Shown here: piece after piece, positions 9,001 to 18,199 of the stretch
Layout: each line of letters opens with the position of its first letter
How positions within the stretch are numbered: the stretch's first letter is position 1
Origin: Bryobacteraceae bacterium
GTDB lineage: Bacteria > Acidobacteriota > Terriglobia > Bryobacterales > Bryobacteraceae
DNA length: 64,000 bases
NCBI GenBank assembly: GCA_025056455.1
Contig: JANWVY010000009.1
Location: 1-64,000, forward strand
Direction: 5' to 3'
Notes under the pieces: generated by a model
The model's input: only the letters and a program-made list of their open reading frames with translations
Told to the model about the DNA's origin: nothing
Database searches by the model: none
Program-made: the position numbers and the translations under genes

Positions 9001-9535
9001 CGGCCAAGTCCGCTGCTTTTTCCACAACCCGCATGCCCCGGCCGCCGCCTCCAAAGGCTGCCTTGATGATCAGAGGAAAGCCAATTTTTTCCGCCGCAGC
9101 GATTGCCGCATCCACCTGATTCAAAGGCTCTTCAGTGCCGGGTACGGTGGGAATCCCGGCCCGTGCCGCCAGCTGGCGTGCGGCGCGCTTATCCCCTAAC
9201 AACTCGAGCAGTTCCGGACTCGGCCCAATAAACGTAATGCCGGCCTTTTGGCAGGCCCGCGCCAGTTCGGCGTTTTCGGAAAGGAATCCATAGCCAGGGT
9301 GGATGGCGTCCACTCCTTTTTCTTGGGCGAGCGCCAAAATCCCTTCAATGTCGAGGTAGGCCTGGATGGGCCCTTTCCCCTCTCCAACGAGATAAGCCTC
9401 ATCGGCCTTAAAGCGATGCAGGCTCAGCCGATCCTCCTTTGAATAAATGGCGACGGTGCGAATCTGTAGCTCATTCGCGGCGCGAAAAATACGAATTGCA
9501 ATCTCGCCTCGGTTGAGTGCCAGCAGTTTGTTCAT
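6098..9535 (-). CDS. pyc: Pyruvate carboxylase, single-chain
   Basis: 1145 residues, the full length of the four-domain alpha4 enzyme. It makes oxaloacetate from pyruvate, bicarbonate and ATP. Biotin carboxylase comes first (NRGEIAIRIFRAA at the N terminus, the ATP-grasp glycine loop KAAFGGGGRGMR near 160, EVNPRVQVEHTVTE near 290). The carboxyltransferase follows (LLTDTTFRDAHQSL near 530 with the metal site, later HFHTHDTSG). The biotinyl domain is at the C terminus with the biotinylated lysine in MDAMKMQ. The divergent gap to the lipoprotein gene holds a small inverted repeat. Role: anaplerosis of the citrate cycle. Confidence 0.97.
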   Translation of the reverse strand: MNKLLALNRGEIAIRIFRAANELQIRTVAIYSKEDRLSLHRFKADEAYLVGEGKGPIQAYLDIEGILALAQEKGVDAIHPGYGFLSENAELARACQKAGITFIGPSPELLELLGDKRAARQLAARAGIPTVPGTEEPLNQVDAAIAAAEKIGFPLIIKAAFGGGGRGMRVVEKAADLAAKFEEARLEAGNAFGNDAVFLERYIRRARHIEVQILGDRHGNILHLYERDCSVQRRHQKVVEVAPAVHLKDSVRHALAEAAVQLARAANYYNAGTVEFLVDVDTNEWFFIEVNPRVQVEHTVTELVTGIDIVRAQIQVAQGLPLFGPEMGLPKQSEVPLHGYALQCRVTTEDPSNNFIPDYGRIHTYRSPAGFGIRLDGASAYGGAVITPYYDSLLVKISAWGRRFTDACQRMDRALREFRIRGVKTNIPFLENVVNHPKFQRGEVTTSFLEDHKELFRFQPRRDRATRLLTYLGEVIVNGNPEVAKKPRPANLREAPVPPHQSGAPQPGTKQLLEKLGPEEFAKWTRQQKKLLLTDTTFRDAHQSLMATRVRTYDMLRIANYVAHNLHNLYSLEMWGGATFDVALRFLHEDPWMRLAKLRQAIPNICFQMLLRASNAVGYTAYADNVVREFILEAAKQGIDIFRIFDSLNWLPNMKVPMETVRQTKSICEAAICYTGDILDPKRDKYPLTYYVKMAKELEKMGAHILAIKDMAGLCKPYAAEKLVRALREEISLPVHFHTHDTSGINASSILKAADAGVDVADGAVASMSGTTSQPNLNSLVAALAHTERDTGVNVEALNVCSDYWETVRTYYLPFDSAPKSGTAEVYLHEMPGGQYTNLKEQAASMGLADKWPQIARMYADVNMAFGDIVKVTPSSKVVGDLALFLVSHGMSIQQFLNLGPNHSLTLPNSVVEMISGDLGEPEGGWPEKVVEVVLKGGKPRQGRPGAHLKPVDLKEAALQLEKKIGHEPSSTDLMSYLMYPDVFVKFAKNRQAWGDLDILPTPQFFYGMEKGSEITVDIEPGKTLIIKFLAVSDPHPEGHRTVFFELNGQPREVNIRDQSLQVKTAAREKADPSKPGQVGAPIPGVISSIAVEPQQPVAKGDRLLVMDAMKMQTTVYAPVTGVVKKLFVQVGQSVEPKDLLVLIE

Positions 9536-9576
9536 GGAGTGATACGTCGAGGAAAAAACTTAATTTCTGAGAGTAG

Positions 9577-9590
9577 CACGGAACACCGTG
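9577..9590. promoter_or_regulatory. Small inverted repeat in the pyc / lipoprotein divergent region
   Basis: CACGG and CCGTG are exact complements separated by AACA. The site lies 42 bases before pyc and 37 before the plus-strand lipoprotein gene, where a shared operator might sit. At 5 bp per arm it could be chance. Confidence 0.25.
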
Positions 9591-9627
9591 AGCGCTTGCT
9601 TCGTATCTTGCCCTCAGGAGAGCCCAC

Positions 9628-10563
9628 ATGAAACCGCGCCTTATCGCCGGAGCAGTTCTTCTAGCCTTGATCTGGCTTTCTTCGTGTGTATTTCGCGCCG
9701 CTAGCCCAGAGCTAGTCGGGTTTCGGGAAGATTTTCGCGAAGTTCACCCTCTAAAATTCGGAGGCCGGCTGGAGATCGAGAATTTTAACGGTTCCGTCGA
9801 GATTCAGGGCTGGGACCAAGAAAGCGTCGAGATCTCAGCAACGAAATACGCCGAATCGAGGGATGTCCTAGGGCAGATTCGCATCGAGGTTTCGCCCACG
9901 CCCGATAGCCTCCGGATTCGCAGTGTCAAACCCTTCGAGGCAGGGAGCCATGGCGGTGTCAGCTATGTGATCAGAGCGCCAAGAAGGATCGCGCTGGATC
10001 GCATTATCAGCTCGAACGGAGCTGTGCGCTTAGAGCAGTTGGATGGCGGCGGCCGCATAAAGACCTCCAACGGCGCCGTACGAGTCAGCCGTCTTACAGG
10101 GGAGATCGACATCTCCACCAGCAACGCGGCGGTCGAGATCGACGACTGCTCAGCAGGTGCGGTCGTGCGAACCTCAAATGGCCAGATCCGAGCCAAAGCG
10201 TTGCGCGGATTCTTCGAGGCCCGCACCTCGAACGGCAGCATCGACGCTCATTTGCTGACCGCAAACACACAGCGACCGCTCCGCCTGGAAAGTACCAACG
10301 GCAATATTCGTTTGCAGATTGATTCCTTCTCCCCCACGGACATTTTCGCCTCTACGACCAATGCCGCAATCGAATTGAAACTGCCGGCCAGTCTTCAGGC
10401 TCAATTAAAGGCAACCACTTCCAACGGAGAAATCGACAACCAGTTTGACCTGAGGGTGAAGGGCACGGTTTCCGAGACCCGACTTGAGGGCACAATCGGT
10501 GCAGGAGGGCCACTCATTGACTTGCGCTCATCCAACGGCTCGATCCGAATTCAAAAGCTGTAG
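9628..10563 (+). CDS. DUF4097-type beta-helix lipoprotein
   Basis: 311 residues. The N terminus is a lipoprotein signal with lipobox LSSC (Cys at residue 20). The rest is a run of short beta repeats built around T/S-S-N-G/A words (SSNGAVR, TSNGAVR, TSNAAVE, TSNGQIR, TSNGSID, STNGNIR, TTNAAIE, TSNGEID, SSNGSIR), typical of DUF4097 putative adhesins with a right-handed beta-helix. AGGAG lies 8 bases before the ATG. Probably anchored in the outer membrane or periplasm; its ligand is unknown. Confidence 0.8.
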   Translation: MKPRLIAGAVLLALIWLSSCVFRAASPELVGFREDFREVHPLKFGGRLEIENFNGSVEIQGWDQESVEISATKYAESRDVLGQIRIEVSPTPDSLRIRSVKPFEAGSHGGVSYVIRAPRRIALDRIISSNGAVRLEQLDGGGRIKTSNGAVRVSRLTGEIDISTSNAAVEIDDCSAGAVVRTSNGQIRAKALRGFFEARTSNGSIDAHLLTANTQRPLRLESTNGNIRLQIDSFSPTDIFASTTNAAIELKLPASLQAQLKATTSNGEIDNQFDLRVKGTVSETRLEGTIGAGGPLIDLRSSNGSIRIQKL

Positions 10564-10582
10564 GGCGTTGGCCCTCTGCACC

Positions 10583-11353
10583 TTACCAGCGCAGCGTTAG
10601 ACAGAGCCAGTCGTCTCGATCTCGGGCCTTCGAGCTAACGGCTCCCAAGCTCCAAGAAGGATTCTGCTCTGCCCGGGAGAACCCCGATGCAATCACGCTG
10701 CGCCGGGCGATTTGTTTGAGCTCATCGAGCAGAGAATCCATGGCCGGGGCGCTAATGTTGACCACCACCAGATCAAAGCTCGACGGCCGCACGGCATCCG
10801 CTGAGCCAAGAAACAGCAAACGTCGCGAGGCTACTGCTCCAGCGCCATAGCGAATGGCTTGCTCATCGAGGTCGCACCCCGCCACTAGGCCGGCTCCCAG
10901 CAGCTCCGCCGCCGCGAGCACAAGACCCGAGCCAACGCCCACGTCCAAAACCGCATCACCAGGTTTTAACTCCTCTTCCAGAGCTTCGAGGCAAAGCTGC
11001 GTGCACACATGAGCGCCGCTGCCGCAGGACATTCCGGGCTGATAGTCAAGCCGGATTCTTCCGCTCGGCGGCGGCGCGGTGTCCCAAGGAGGCGCCAGCC
11101 ACAGCCGCTTTCCGATGGCGACCGGCTTCCAAAAGGACTGGAATTCTGCCACCCAGTCCCGCGGCGGATGCCGGACGAACTGCGGACGCCACTGCACATA
11201 CGACCGCGCCACCTGCAGAGCAGCCTCTTCCTGCTCGAAGAATACTTCCAAACCTTCGTCGCTTTCGAGGATGCCCGTCGTTGGAAAGAGAGAAAGCTCA
11301 GCCAGGAGTAGCTCGCGGTCAGGCCCCTGGCAGGGGAATCGGAGCGAAACCAC
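10583..11353 (-). CDS. prmA: Ribosomal protein L11 methyltransferase-like protein
   Basis: 256 residues, slightly short for PrmA (about 290). The N-terminal substrate-recognition domain is present (LLLAELSLFPTTGILE and the aromatic WRPQFV...WVAEFQSFWKPV region). In the SAM-binding domain AVLDVGVGSGLVLAAAELLGA supplies motif I, and the catalytic-loop segment is VVNISAPAM, where PrmA has NILA. The FPTTGILES and GMSCGSGAHVCTQLCLEALEE segments, the latter in place of the usual AFGTGTHxTTxLCLE, match PrmA. It shares its orientation with, and follows by 3 bases, the acyl-CoA synthetase gene, perhaps co-transcribed. Confidence 0.85.
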   Translation of the reverse strand: MVSLRFPCQGPDRELLLAELSLFPTTGILESDEGLEVFFEQEEAALQVARSYVQWRPQFVRHPPRDWVAEFQSFWKPVAIGKRLWLAPPWDTAPPPSGRIRLDYQPGMSCGSGAHVCTQLCLEALEEELKPGDAVLDVGVGSGLVLAAAELLGAGLVAGCDLDEQAIRYGAGAVASRRLLFLGSADAVRPSSFDLVVVNISAPAMDSLLDELKQIARRSVIASGFSRAEQNPSWSLGAVSSKARDRDDWLCLTLRW

Positions 11354-11356
11354 CGG

Positions 11357-12946
11357 TCAGCCTTGGACGCGTCTTTCTTTGCCAGCCCAAAAGGCTTCCT
11401 TTAACAGCAATTTTCGAATTTTGCCCGTTCCGGTCTTGGGAAGCGGTTCCTGGCGAAATTCGATAATCCGGGGAAGTTTAAACCGCCCTAGAGACTGTTC
11501 GAGAAATCGCAACAGTTCCTCTTGCGTCAGCGTTTGGCCAGGCTTCAAGACGACAATTGCGGCCGGCACTTCGCCCCATTTTTCGTCAGGCGCTGCGACC
11601 ACGGCGCACTCAAACACAGCGGGGTGGGCGAAGATGGCTTTCTCCACTTCGATCGAGGAGATATTTTCGCCGCCGCTAATAATGATTTCCTTTTTGCGGT
11701 CGACGATCTGGATGTAACCTTCCTCATCCCAAGTAGCCATGTCGCCTGTGTGAATCCAACCGTTCTCGATGGTGGCTTGCGTCGTTTCAGGATCCTTGAA
11801 ATAGCCCGCCATTAAATGGTCGCCGCGCGCGATCACCTCGCCAATGCTCTTCCCATCGCGGGGGAGCGGATTGAGGTTCGCGTCAACGACGCGCACCTCA
11901 ACCCCGGGAACAGGCCAACCAGCCATGGCCCGCCGCCGGTGGCGAACCGCGGCGTCACTTTCATCGACGGTAGCCTTGGCTCGCGCTGTGGTTAGAACCG
12001 GACAAGTTTCGGTCATCCCGTAACCCGAAAGAATTTCGCAGCCAAAGGCCTCCTCAAGGCGCGCTATAAGTTCCGGAGAGGCCGCCGCGCCCCCGAGCAT
12101 AATCTTTCGCATGCTTGAAAGATCGTACTGTTTGCGGTCGGGGGCGTTTAAAAGAGCGTTCGCCATGGTCGGCACCAAGCTCATTTCCGTGGCCCGGTGT
12201 TCCTGAATGAGGCGAAACACGGTAGTCGGTTCAAACCGCCGCACCATGATTTGTTTGGAGCCCATCATGGTGGAGGCCTGCGGGCGCCCCCAGCCATTGG
12301 CGTGGAACAGCGGAATGGTGTGCAAATCCACGAGGTCTTTGGAATCGCCAAGGAGCGTGGCTACCGACAAGGCATGAAGATACAGGCTGCGGTGGGTCAG
12401 CATGACGCCCTTGGGAGTTCCGGTGCTGCCACTTGTATAGAACAGCTCGGCCACAGCGTTTTCATCAAAATCCATGTAGTCGACCGGTTCGGCTACGCCC
12501 TCCTGCAGGAGCTCCTCATAGCTGAGGTCAGCGGGTCCCATCTTTTCATCCAAGCTGACCCAGCGGTGAATCTCGCCGCAGCTTTTGCGTAGGTGCTCGA
12601 CGGCTGGGAGAAAATCATTTTCATACAACAGAATCTTCGCTCCGGAGTGATTCAGAATGGGCGCTAGTTCCTGTACAGAGAGCCGCACGTTGAGCGGCAT
12701 GACAATCGCGCGGGCTAGCGGGGCTCCATAATAACCCTCCAACAACTGGTGGTTGTTGAAACTCAGGAAGGCCACACGGTCGCCTGGTTCAATACCCTGT
12801 TTGCGGAGGGCGCTGGCCAGTTTCAGTGCGCGTTCTCCAAACTGGCCATAGGTGAAGATCTTGGCTCCCGATACAATACCCACTTTGTGACCGAAAAGGT
12901 CCATGGCCCGGTAGAGGCAGCGGATGGGGGTCAGCGGCGTGTTCAT
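11357..12946 (-). CDS. Acyl-CoA synthetase (AMP-dependent, fatty-acid type)
   Basis: 529 residues from the ATG at 12946, which fits the family; the frame is open a further 120 codons upstream but that stretch is antisense to the cytochrome gene and looks non-coding. A GTG four codons upstream (12958) is an alternative start. Adenylate-forming motifs are complete: P-loop YTSGSTGTPKGV near residue 175, GYGMTET near 310, the hinge HTGDMATWDEEGYIQIVDRKKEII near 400-425 and the C-terminal catalytic lysine in LPKTGTGKIRK. It activates a carboxylic acid, probably a medium- or long-chain fatty acid, to its CoA ester. A TACAAT box (12970-12965) lies just upstream. Confidence 0.88.
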   Translation of the reverse strand: MNTPLTPIRCLYRAMDLFGHKVGIVSGAKIFTYGQFGERALKLASALRKQGIEPGDRVAFLSFNNHQLLEGYYGAPLARAIVMPLNVRLSVQELAPILNHSGAKILLYENDFLPAVEHLRKSCGEIHRWVSLDEKMGPADLSYEELLQEGVAEPVDYMDFDENAVAELFYTSGSTGTPKGVMLTHRSLYLHALSVATLLGDSKDLVDLHTIPLFHANGWGRPQASTMMGSKQIMVRRFEPTTVFRLIQEHRATEMSLVPTMANALLNAPDRKQYDLSSMRKIMLGGAAASPELIARLEEAFGCEILSGYGMTETCPVLTTARAKATVDESDAAVRHRRRAMAGWPVPGVEVRVVDANLNPLPRDGKSIGEVIARGDHLMAGYFKDPETTQATIENGWIHTGDMATWDEEGYIQIVDRKKEIIISGGENISSIEVEKAIFAHPAVFECAVVAAPDEKWGEVPAAIVVLKPGQTLTQEELLRFLEQSLGRFKLPRIIEFRQEPLPKTGTGKIRKLLLKEAFWAGKERRVQG

Positions 12947-13009
12947 AGGCGTTGACACTCGAAAATTGTACGATAGCGAGCGAAAGTTGATGCAAGGTAT
13001 TCTGAAGTT

Positions 13010-15502
13010 ATGGGGCTTGGTGGCCTGATCTGCCTTCTGACTTCCGTCTTGCTTGGCGGAAGCCTGACAGAGCAGCTCTTCGAGGAAAAGGTGCGCCCAG
13101 TGCTCGAGGAGAATTGCGCTTCCTGCCACGGGGCGTCGGCCGTTTCCGGTCTGCGCGTGACTTCGCGAGATGCGCTGCTCAAGGGGGGAACACAGGGGCC
13201 GGCCCTCGTCCCCGGAAAACCCGAGCAAAGTCTTCTTCTCGCTGTCATCGAACATCGCCACCCCAAGCTGAAGATGCCCCCTGGGCGCAAACTTTCTGAG
13301 CCGCAAATTGCGGCGCTGCGTAAGTGGATTGAGCTGGGCGCCGAGTGGCCGGAGCGCCCGGCGACGAAATCCCCTCCTGCTGAGGCGCGCAAGCCACTGT
13401 GGTCGCTAGCGCCCTTGCGCAAACCCTCGGCTCGAAGCTTGGATGAAATTGCTGGCCCCCCTCAAGGCCAGCCGGTCGAAGAACGCTTGCTGCTGCGGCG
13501 GCTTGCCTTCGACCTTACCGGTTTACCTCCCTGGTTTGAAGCCCCGTTCGAAGAGGCGGTCGAGCGGTTGTTGGCCTCGCCTCATTTCGGGGAAAAGTGG
13601 GCACGGCATTGGTTGGATGTGGCTCGCTACGCAGAAGACGACGTGCGCGGGCTCGGCCGCGCGGACTACCCAAACGCCTGGCGATACCGGGACTGGGTTG
13701 TGCAGGCCTTCAATGAAGATCTGCCCTACGATCAATTTATTCGTCTCCAAATCGCCGCTGACTTGCTGCCCAGACCGGGCAAAGATGACCGCGCCGCGCT
13801 CGGTTTGTTCGGGTTGGGGCCGTGGTACTACTCCAACGCGCCCCCGCCCGAGGCCCGTGCCGACGAGCGGCACGACCGTGTCGATGTTCTGACCCGGGGT
13901 TTCCTTGGCCTGACCGTCGGGTGCGCCCGCTGTCATGATCACAAATTCGACCCCATCTCCATGCGCGATTATTACGCCCTTGCGCAAGTATTCGCCAGAA
14001 CACAGTATGCCGAGTACCCGCTGACAAACCCCGCCACTGTCGCCCAATGGGATCAGGACAAGCAGCGCATCGATGAACTCGAAAAAAGCATTCAAGAGTT
14101 TCTTCTCGAGCAAGGCAAACAGCTATCGGTCATTTTGGCGCGAGACACAGCGCGCTATCTTAAGGCGATTCGCGACGCTGGCGACCGGCCCAACTGGAGA
14201 AAGATCGCGCGCAAACAGGGTTTAGATGAGGAGACCTTGCTTCGTTGGAAGCGCTATCTCGACCGGCCGCAGCACGAACATCCATTTTTGAAGGATTGGA
14301 AGACCAATCCGGAGGGCGTACAACAAGCCGTCCTGCGCGTGCTAGCCCTCAAGGCCGAAATCGACAAGGAAAACGAACTCGCGCTTGCCCCCACGCGCCC
14401 GAAGCGCAACTCTCCGAAAACTCGTTTGCCGAACGGCTTTGAAACCTACGACGAGTTCTGTCCTGGCTGTAGCGTTGTGGCACGCGCCATGGAGCGGGAC
14501 GATTTCATGCTGTGGAACGATTTGTTTCGAACAGCTGAAAAGCGGGGAGGGGGGATTCTCTTCTACGGCGGCGAGGAGATCGAGCGCTTCTTACAAGGGG
14601 AATGGAAAGCGCATCTCCACCGCATGCGGCAGGAGCTTGCTTCCCGAAAGCAAGCCCTCGGCGAGCAGTATCCCTATCTCCATGCCATTAGTGAACGAGA
14701 GGAACCCCGCAGGCTGAGAATCCACGAGCGCGGCAACCCCTATAATCTCGGCGAGGAGGCTCCCGAGCGCTTTTTGGAGATTTGTGGCGGGCAGCCGCTG
14801 AATCAGGGGAGCGGTCGTGCCCAACTGGCCGAGGTCATCGCCACTAGCCCGCTGGCTGCACGCGTTGCTGTCAACCGCATTTGGGGCCATTTGATGGGCC
14901 AGTATCTTGTGGGAACACCCAGCAACTTTGGCGCCATGGGAGAACCGCCAACCAATCCGGAACTGCTCGAGGAGCTCGCAGCCCGTTTTGCCGCCGGCGG
15001 TTATTCGGTGAAAAAGCTGATTCGGGAAATCGTGCTGACCCAGGCCTACCGGCGCCGGCCCGGTCCGCGGCGTCTCGACGCCGAGGGTGTGCGGGACGCC
15101 ATGCTAGCGGTCTCGGGTTTGCTCGACCGCAAGATTGGCGGTCCTTCTGTGGATCTTGCCAAAGACCGCAGCCGGCGCTCCATCTATGGCCGGGTGAGCC
15201 GCTTTCAGCTGGACCCCTCTCTGGCGCTGTTCGACTTCCCCAGCCCGAGCATCACCAACGAAAAACGCGTCGTGACGCAAGTCCCTTTGCAACAGCTGTA
15301 CTTTCTCAACAGCTCATTTGTGGCCGAAGTGGCGGCGAGGCTCGCCTCGCTGAAAGATGTCAGTGCACTCTACCAGAAGCTATTTCATCGCCAGCCAACT
15401 TCCGAAGAACGAGCTCGCGCGCAGGAGTTTCTGCGCGGGGGCACGCTGGCCGAGTACGCACAGGTGTTATTGATCTCTAATGAATTTCAGTTTGTCGATT
15501 GA
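13010..15502 (+). CDS. Secreted cytochrome-type protein with PSCyt1, DUF1549 and DUF1553 domains
   Basis: 830 residues. A hydrophobic N terminus serves as signal sequence. The PSCyt1 (planctomycete-type cytochrome c) domain has the heme site CASCH at residues 36-40 and the PGKPEQSLLL segment. DUF1549 follows (RHWLDVARYAEDDVRG, with a second CARCH near residue 305) and DUF1553 fills the last third (ATSPLAARVAVNRIWGHLMGQ, LIREIVLTQAYRR). It forms a unit with the DUF1501 gene 7 bases downstream. Such pairs are abundant in Planctomycetes and Solibacter-type Acidobacteria and are thought to act outside the cell on polysaccharides or other polymers, but no activity is proven. Confidence 0.88.
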   Translation: MGLGGLICLLTSVLLGGSLTEQLFEEKVRPVLEENCASCHGASAVSGLRVTSRDALLKGGTQGPALVPGKPEQSLLLAVIEHRHPKLKMPPGRKLSEPQIAALRKWIELGAEWPERPATKSPPAEARKPLWSLAPLRKPSARSLDEIAGPPQGQPVEERLLLRRLAFDLTGLPPWFEAPFEEAVERLLASPHFGEKWARHWLDVARYAEDDVRGLGRADYPNAWRYRDWVVQAFNEDLPYDQFIRLQIAADLLPRPGKDDRAALGLFGLGPWYYSNAPPPEARADERHDRVDVLTRGFLGLTVGCARCHDHKFDPISMRDYYALAQVFARTQYAEYPLTNPATVAQWDQDKQRIDELEKSIQEFLLEQGKQLSVILARDTARYLKAIRDAGDRPNWRKIARKQGLDEETLLRWKRYLDRPQHEHPFLKDWKTNPEGVQQAVLRVLALKAEIDKENELALAPTRPKRNSPKTRLPNGFETYDEFCPGCSVVARAMERDDFMLWNDLFRTAEKRGGGILFYGGEEIERFLQGEWKAHLHRMRQELASRKQALGEQYPYLHAISEREEPRRLRIHERGNPYNLGEEAPERFLEICGGQPLNQGSGRAQLAEVIATSPLAARVAVNRIWGHLMGQYLVGTPSNFGAMGEPPTNPELLEELAARFAAGGYSVKKLIREIVLTQAYRRRPGPRRLDAEGVRDAMLAVSGLLDRKIGGPSVDLAKDRSRRSIYGRVSRFQLDPSLALFDFPSPSITNEKRVVTQVPLQQLYFLNSSFVAEVAARLASLKDVSALYQKLFHRQPTSEERARAQEFLRGGTLAEYAQVLLISNEFQFVD

Positions 15503-15509
15503 GGGGAAC

Positions 15510-16877
15510 ATGATTTCTCGACGGGAAGCACTGTTTCGGCTGGGCGGGGGCTTCGGCGCAGTCGGATTCCTCAGCCTACTGCACGCCTCTGAGTCGCCGC
15601 TGGCTCCAAAGCCGGCGCACTTTCCGGCCAAAGCATCACGCGTCATCTTCCTCTTCCTTAATGGCGGCCTGTCGCAGGTAGATACCTTCGATCCCAAGCC
15701 CGCCCTCACGCGCTTTCACGGCACACCCATGCCCGGCGGGAATCCCAAGACCGAGCGCACGACAGGCAATCTCATGCGCAGCCCCTTCGCATTCCAGAAG
15801 TATGGACAAAGCGGCATCGAGGTCAGCGAAATCTTCCCACAGGTGGGTTCCCTCATTGACGACTTCTGCGTGGTGCGGTCGGTGTATACCAATGTGCCCA
15901 TTCATGAGTCCTCGCTGTTCATGATGAACTGTGGCGATCTGCAAGCCGGCCGGCCTTCCATGGGCTCTTGGATTACCTACGGTCTTGGCACCGTAAACCA
16001 GAACCTGCCCGGCTATATCGTGCTTTGCCCGGGAGTGCCGGTTGTTGGTCCGCCATTGTGGAATTCTGCTTTCCTGCCCGCTGCTTATCAGGGCACTCAC
16101 ATTGACAACAAGAAAACCAACCCCCGGGAGATGATTGCCTTTCTTGAGCCGCGAAACAGCCTAGCCCGGCAACAGCGGCAGCTTGAACTGCTGGCCCACC
16201 TCAACCGCATTCATCTGCTGAGCCGGAACCAGGACCCGCGGCTTGAGGCTGCCATGCACTCCATGGAAGTCGCCTATCGCATGCAAACCGAAGCCGTCGA
16301 GGTGTTTGATCTTTCTAAGGAACCCCAGGCGGTCCGGGAGGCCTATGGCGACAGCGAGTTCGGCCGAGGCTGCTTAATGGCTCGCCGGCTAGTGGAAAAG
16401 GGCGTGCGCGTCGTGCAGGTTTACTACGGCAATGGCCAGCCGTGGGATAACCATGAAGATATCTTGGTGCACCGCAAACTGGCGCAACATGCTGACCGCG
16501 CGATCGCACAGCTGGTGAAAGATCTCAAACAGCGTGGGCTATTCCGCGAAACCCTGCTGATTGTTGGGAGCGAGTTTGGCCGTACGCCGAGCGTCGAAAA
16601 CAGCGCCCTGGTCAAGGTTCAAAATGGCCGTGATCACAACCCCTATGGCTTTACCATGCTGCTAGCGGGCGGCGGCGTCAAAGGCGGGATCACCTACGGA
16701 GCCACCGACGATTTTGGTTTCCGCGCGCAGCAACAGCCGGTCCATGTTCACGACATTCACGCCACGGTGCTTCATCTCCTGGGAATTGATCACACGCGGC
16801 TCACCTACAACTACAGTGGCCGGGAATTTCGCCTGACCGACGTCTCAGGCAACGTAATTCACGATATTCTCGCTTAA
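15510..16877 (+). CDS. DUF1501 protein, Tat-exported (sulfatase-like fold)
   Basis: 455 residues. The start is ATG at 15510, preceded by GAGGGG; an upstream ATG at 15480 overlaps the previous gene and lacks a binding site. The N terminus [19 protein letters not shown] is a twin-arginine signal. Family motifs include [20 protein letters not shown] near residue 40 and GSEFGRTP with [20 protein letters not shown] near the end, all typical of DUF1501, a distant relative of alkaline phosphatase/sulfatase enzymes. It partners the upstream PSCyt1/DUF1553 protein. The 3' end overlaps the convergent rlmN by 4 bases. Confidence 0.9.
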   Translation: MISRREALFRLGGGFGAVGFLSLLHASESPLAPKPAHFPAKASRVIFLFLNGGLSQVDTFDPKPALTRFHGTPMPGGNPKTERTTGNLMRSPFAFQKYGQSGIEVSEIFPQVGSLIDDFCVVRSVYTNVPIHESSLFMMNCGDLQAGRPSMGSWITYGLGTVNQNLPGYIVLCPGVPVVGPPLWNSAFLPAAYQGTHIDNKKTNPREMIAFLEPRNSLARQQRQLELLAHLNRIHLLSRNQDPRLEAAMHSMEVAYRMQTEAVEVFDLSKEPQAVREAYGDSEFGRGCLMARRLVEKGVRVVQVYYGNGQPWDNHEDILVHRKLAQHADRAIAQLVKDLKQRGLFRETLLIVGSEFGRTPSVENSALVKVQNGRDHNPYGFTMLLAGGGVKGGITYGATDDFGFRAQQQPVHVHDIHATVLHLLGIDHTRLTYNYSGREFRLTDVSGNVIHDILA

Positions 16878-18016
16878 CGGTTTGCAACCGGCTCGGTTTG
16901 CCGTTCGACAGGGCGTGACGCGAACGGTGCGCCAACCTCTAACTCTGAGCGAGGGCGAATTCCGATCAAGGCCTCGCTTTCAGCCATGCGTTTCAATTGA
17001 CCGCAGGCGGCGAAGATGTCCCGCCCACGAGGTTTCCGCACAAAACAGGGCAAGGAGCGCTTGACGATGCTTTGAAAGCTAGCTACGCGTTCTGGCTCCG
17101 GTGTCTCGAAAGGAATTCCTGGACCTGGATTGAGGGCAATCAAATTGACCTTACAACGCAGCTTACCCAGCAGTTTCACCACCCGTCGCGCATCGGCGTC
17201 CGAATCATTAACACCCCGCAACAGGACATACTCAAACGTGAGGTGCTCCCAGGGACGGAGCGGGTAGCGGCGGCAGGCCTCGAGCAGATCTCGCAACGTA
17301 TACTTGCGCGTGATGGGCATGAGTGCGCGCCGCTGCTCCTCGGTGGATGCGTTCAAAGAAATGGCGAGCTTCGGGCGTACCCGGTGCTGTCCGAGTTCGT
17401 CGATTTTCGGCACAATGCCTGAGGTGGAAAGCGTTAGCCGCCGCTCGCTCAATCCCACGCCTTGCGGGTCGGCCAGCAACCGCACTGCCTTCATCACCTG
17501 ATCCAGATTCAGCAACGGCTCCCCTTGCCCCATCATCACCACATTCAGCTTTTGGATCGAGGCGCTGAGGCCATGGAAGGCAGCCAGCAACAAAACTTGT
17601 CCCACAATCTCGCCTGCTGTCAAATTTCGCTCCAAACCAAGCTGAGCAGTCAGGCAGAAACGGCAATTCACCGGACAACCCACCTGCGAGGAGATGCAAA
17701 AGGTATGCCGCTCTCCTTCTGGCATCAGGACGGACTCAATGGTTTTTCCATCGGCTAGCTCCAACAAATAGCGCCGGGTGCCATCTGAGGATGTGTAGAC
17801 GCTACGCACACGGGGTAAGCCAAACGCAAGCTCCGTAGCGAGTTTGGCTCGGAGGGATTTCGAGAGCGTCGTAATTTGCTCCGGGCCCCCCACTCTTTGA
17901 CGGTAAATGGCGTCATACACCTGGCGGGCTCGGAAGGCGGGTACGGAGGCGCCTTCCAGTTTGCTCAGCAGGCCTTGAATTTCCCCGAGCTCCATTCCCA
18001 CCAGGGTTTCTAGCAT
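16874..18016 (-). CDS. rlmN: Dual-specificity 23S rRNA/tRNA adenine-C2 methyltransferase
   Basis: About 380 residues. A radical-SAM enzyme methylating A2503 of 23S rRNA and A37 of some tRNAs. The iron-sulfur cysteines are in GCPVNCRFC (CxxxCxxC), the N-terminal [10 protein letters not shown] domain is present, and the C-terminal catalytic cysteine is in DIFAACGQL. The methyl-carrying [10 protein letters not shown] and [10 protein letters not shown] segments also match. The ATG at 18016 or a GTG at 18022 could start it; GATAAT four bases before that GTG suggests a very short or absent leader. Confidence 0.95.
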   Translation of the reverse strand: MLETLVGMELGEIQGLLSKLEGASVPAFRARQVYDAIYRQRVGGPEQITTLSKSLRAKLATELAFGLPRVRSVYTSSDGTRRYLLELADGKTIESVLMPEGERHTFCISSQVGCPVNCRFCLTAQLGLERNLTAGEIVGQVLLLAAFHGLSASIQKLNVVMMGQGEPLLNLDQVMKAVRLLADPQGVGLSERRLTLSTSGIVPKIDELGQHRVRPKLAISLNASTEEQRRALMPITRKYTLRDLLEACRRYPLRPWEHLTFEYVLLRGVNDSDADARRVVKLLGKLRCKVNLIALNPGPGIPFETPEPERVASFQSIVKRSLPCFVRKPRGRDIFAACGQLKRMAESEALIGIRPRSELEVGAPFASRPVERQTEPVANR

Positions 18017-18146
18017 GGACACTTTTATTATCCGGCATGCCTAGGCGCGATTGCGCCCGGAGCCTCGACGGGAGACTCCGACCGGGAGCCCTCTCAAACC
18101 CTGCTGGCAGCGGCTGGCAGTGGCGGGCTTGCGGAGCGAGAACGCC

Positions 18147-18179
18147 GGAATTTAAACAAGAAGCTGGAATTTATACAAT
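18147..18179 (+). promoter_or_regulatory. Promoter of the M16 protease gene, with direct repeats
   Basis: TTTAAA (18151-18156) and TACAAT (18174-18179) are spaced by 17 bases, matching a housekeeping promoter (4/6 and 5/6). The boxes lie in two near-identical words, GGAATTTAAACAA (18147-18159) and GGAATTTATACAA (18166-18178), 19 bases apart. The repeats could be a tandem activator or repressor site, or just a consequence of the promoter words. Confidence 0.5.
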
Positions 18180-18199
18180 AAAGTTACGGGGCGATCTCC

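Noticed and set aside
8597-9199. 200-residue open frame antisense to pyruvate carboxylase
   Set aside because: It is the complement of the well-conserved biotin carboxylase domain and has no recognisable motif.
10562-10575. AGGGC-GTTG-GCCCT stem after the DUF4097 gene
   Set aside because: Only five pairs and no U-tract; not enough for a terminator call.
12947-13306. 120-codon N-terminal extension of the acyl-CoA synthetase
   Set aside because: The extra part is antisense to the start of the cytochrome gene and precedes the family's usual start.
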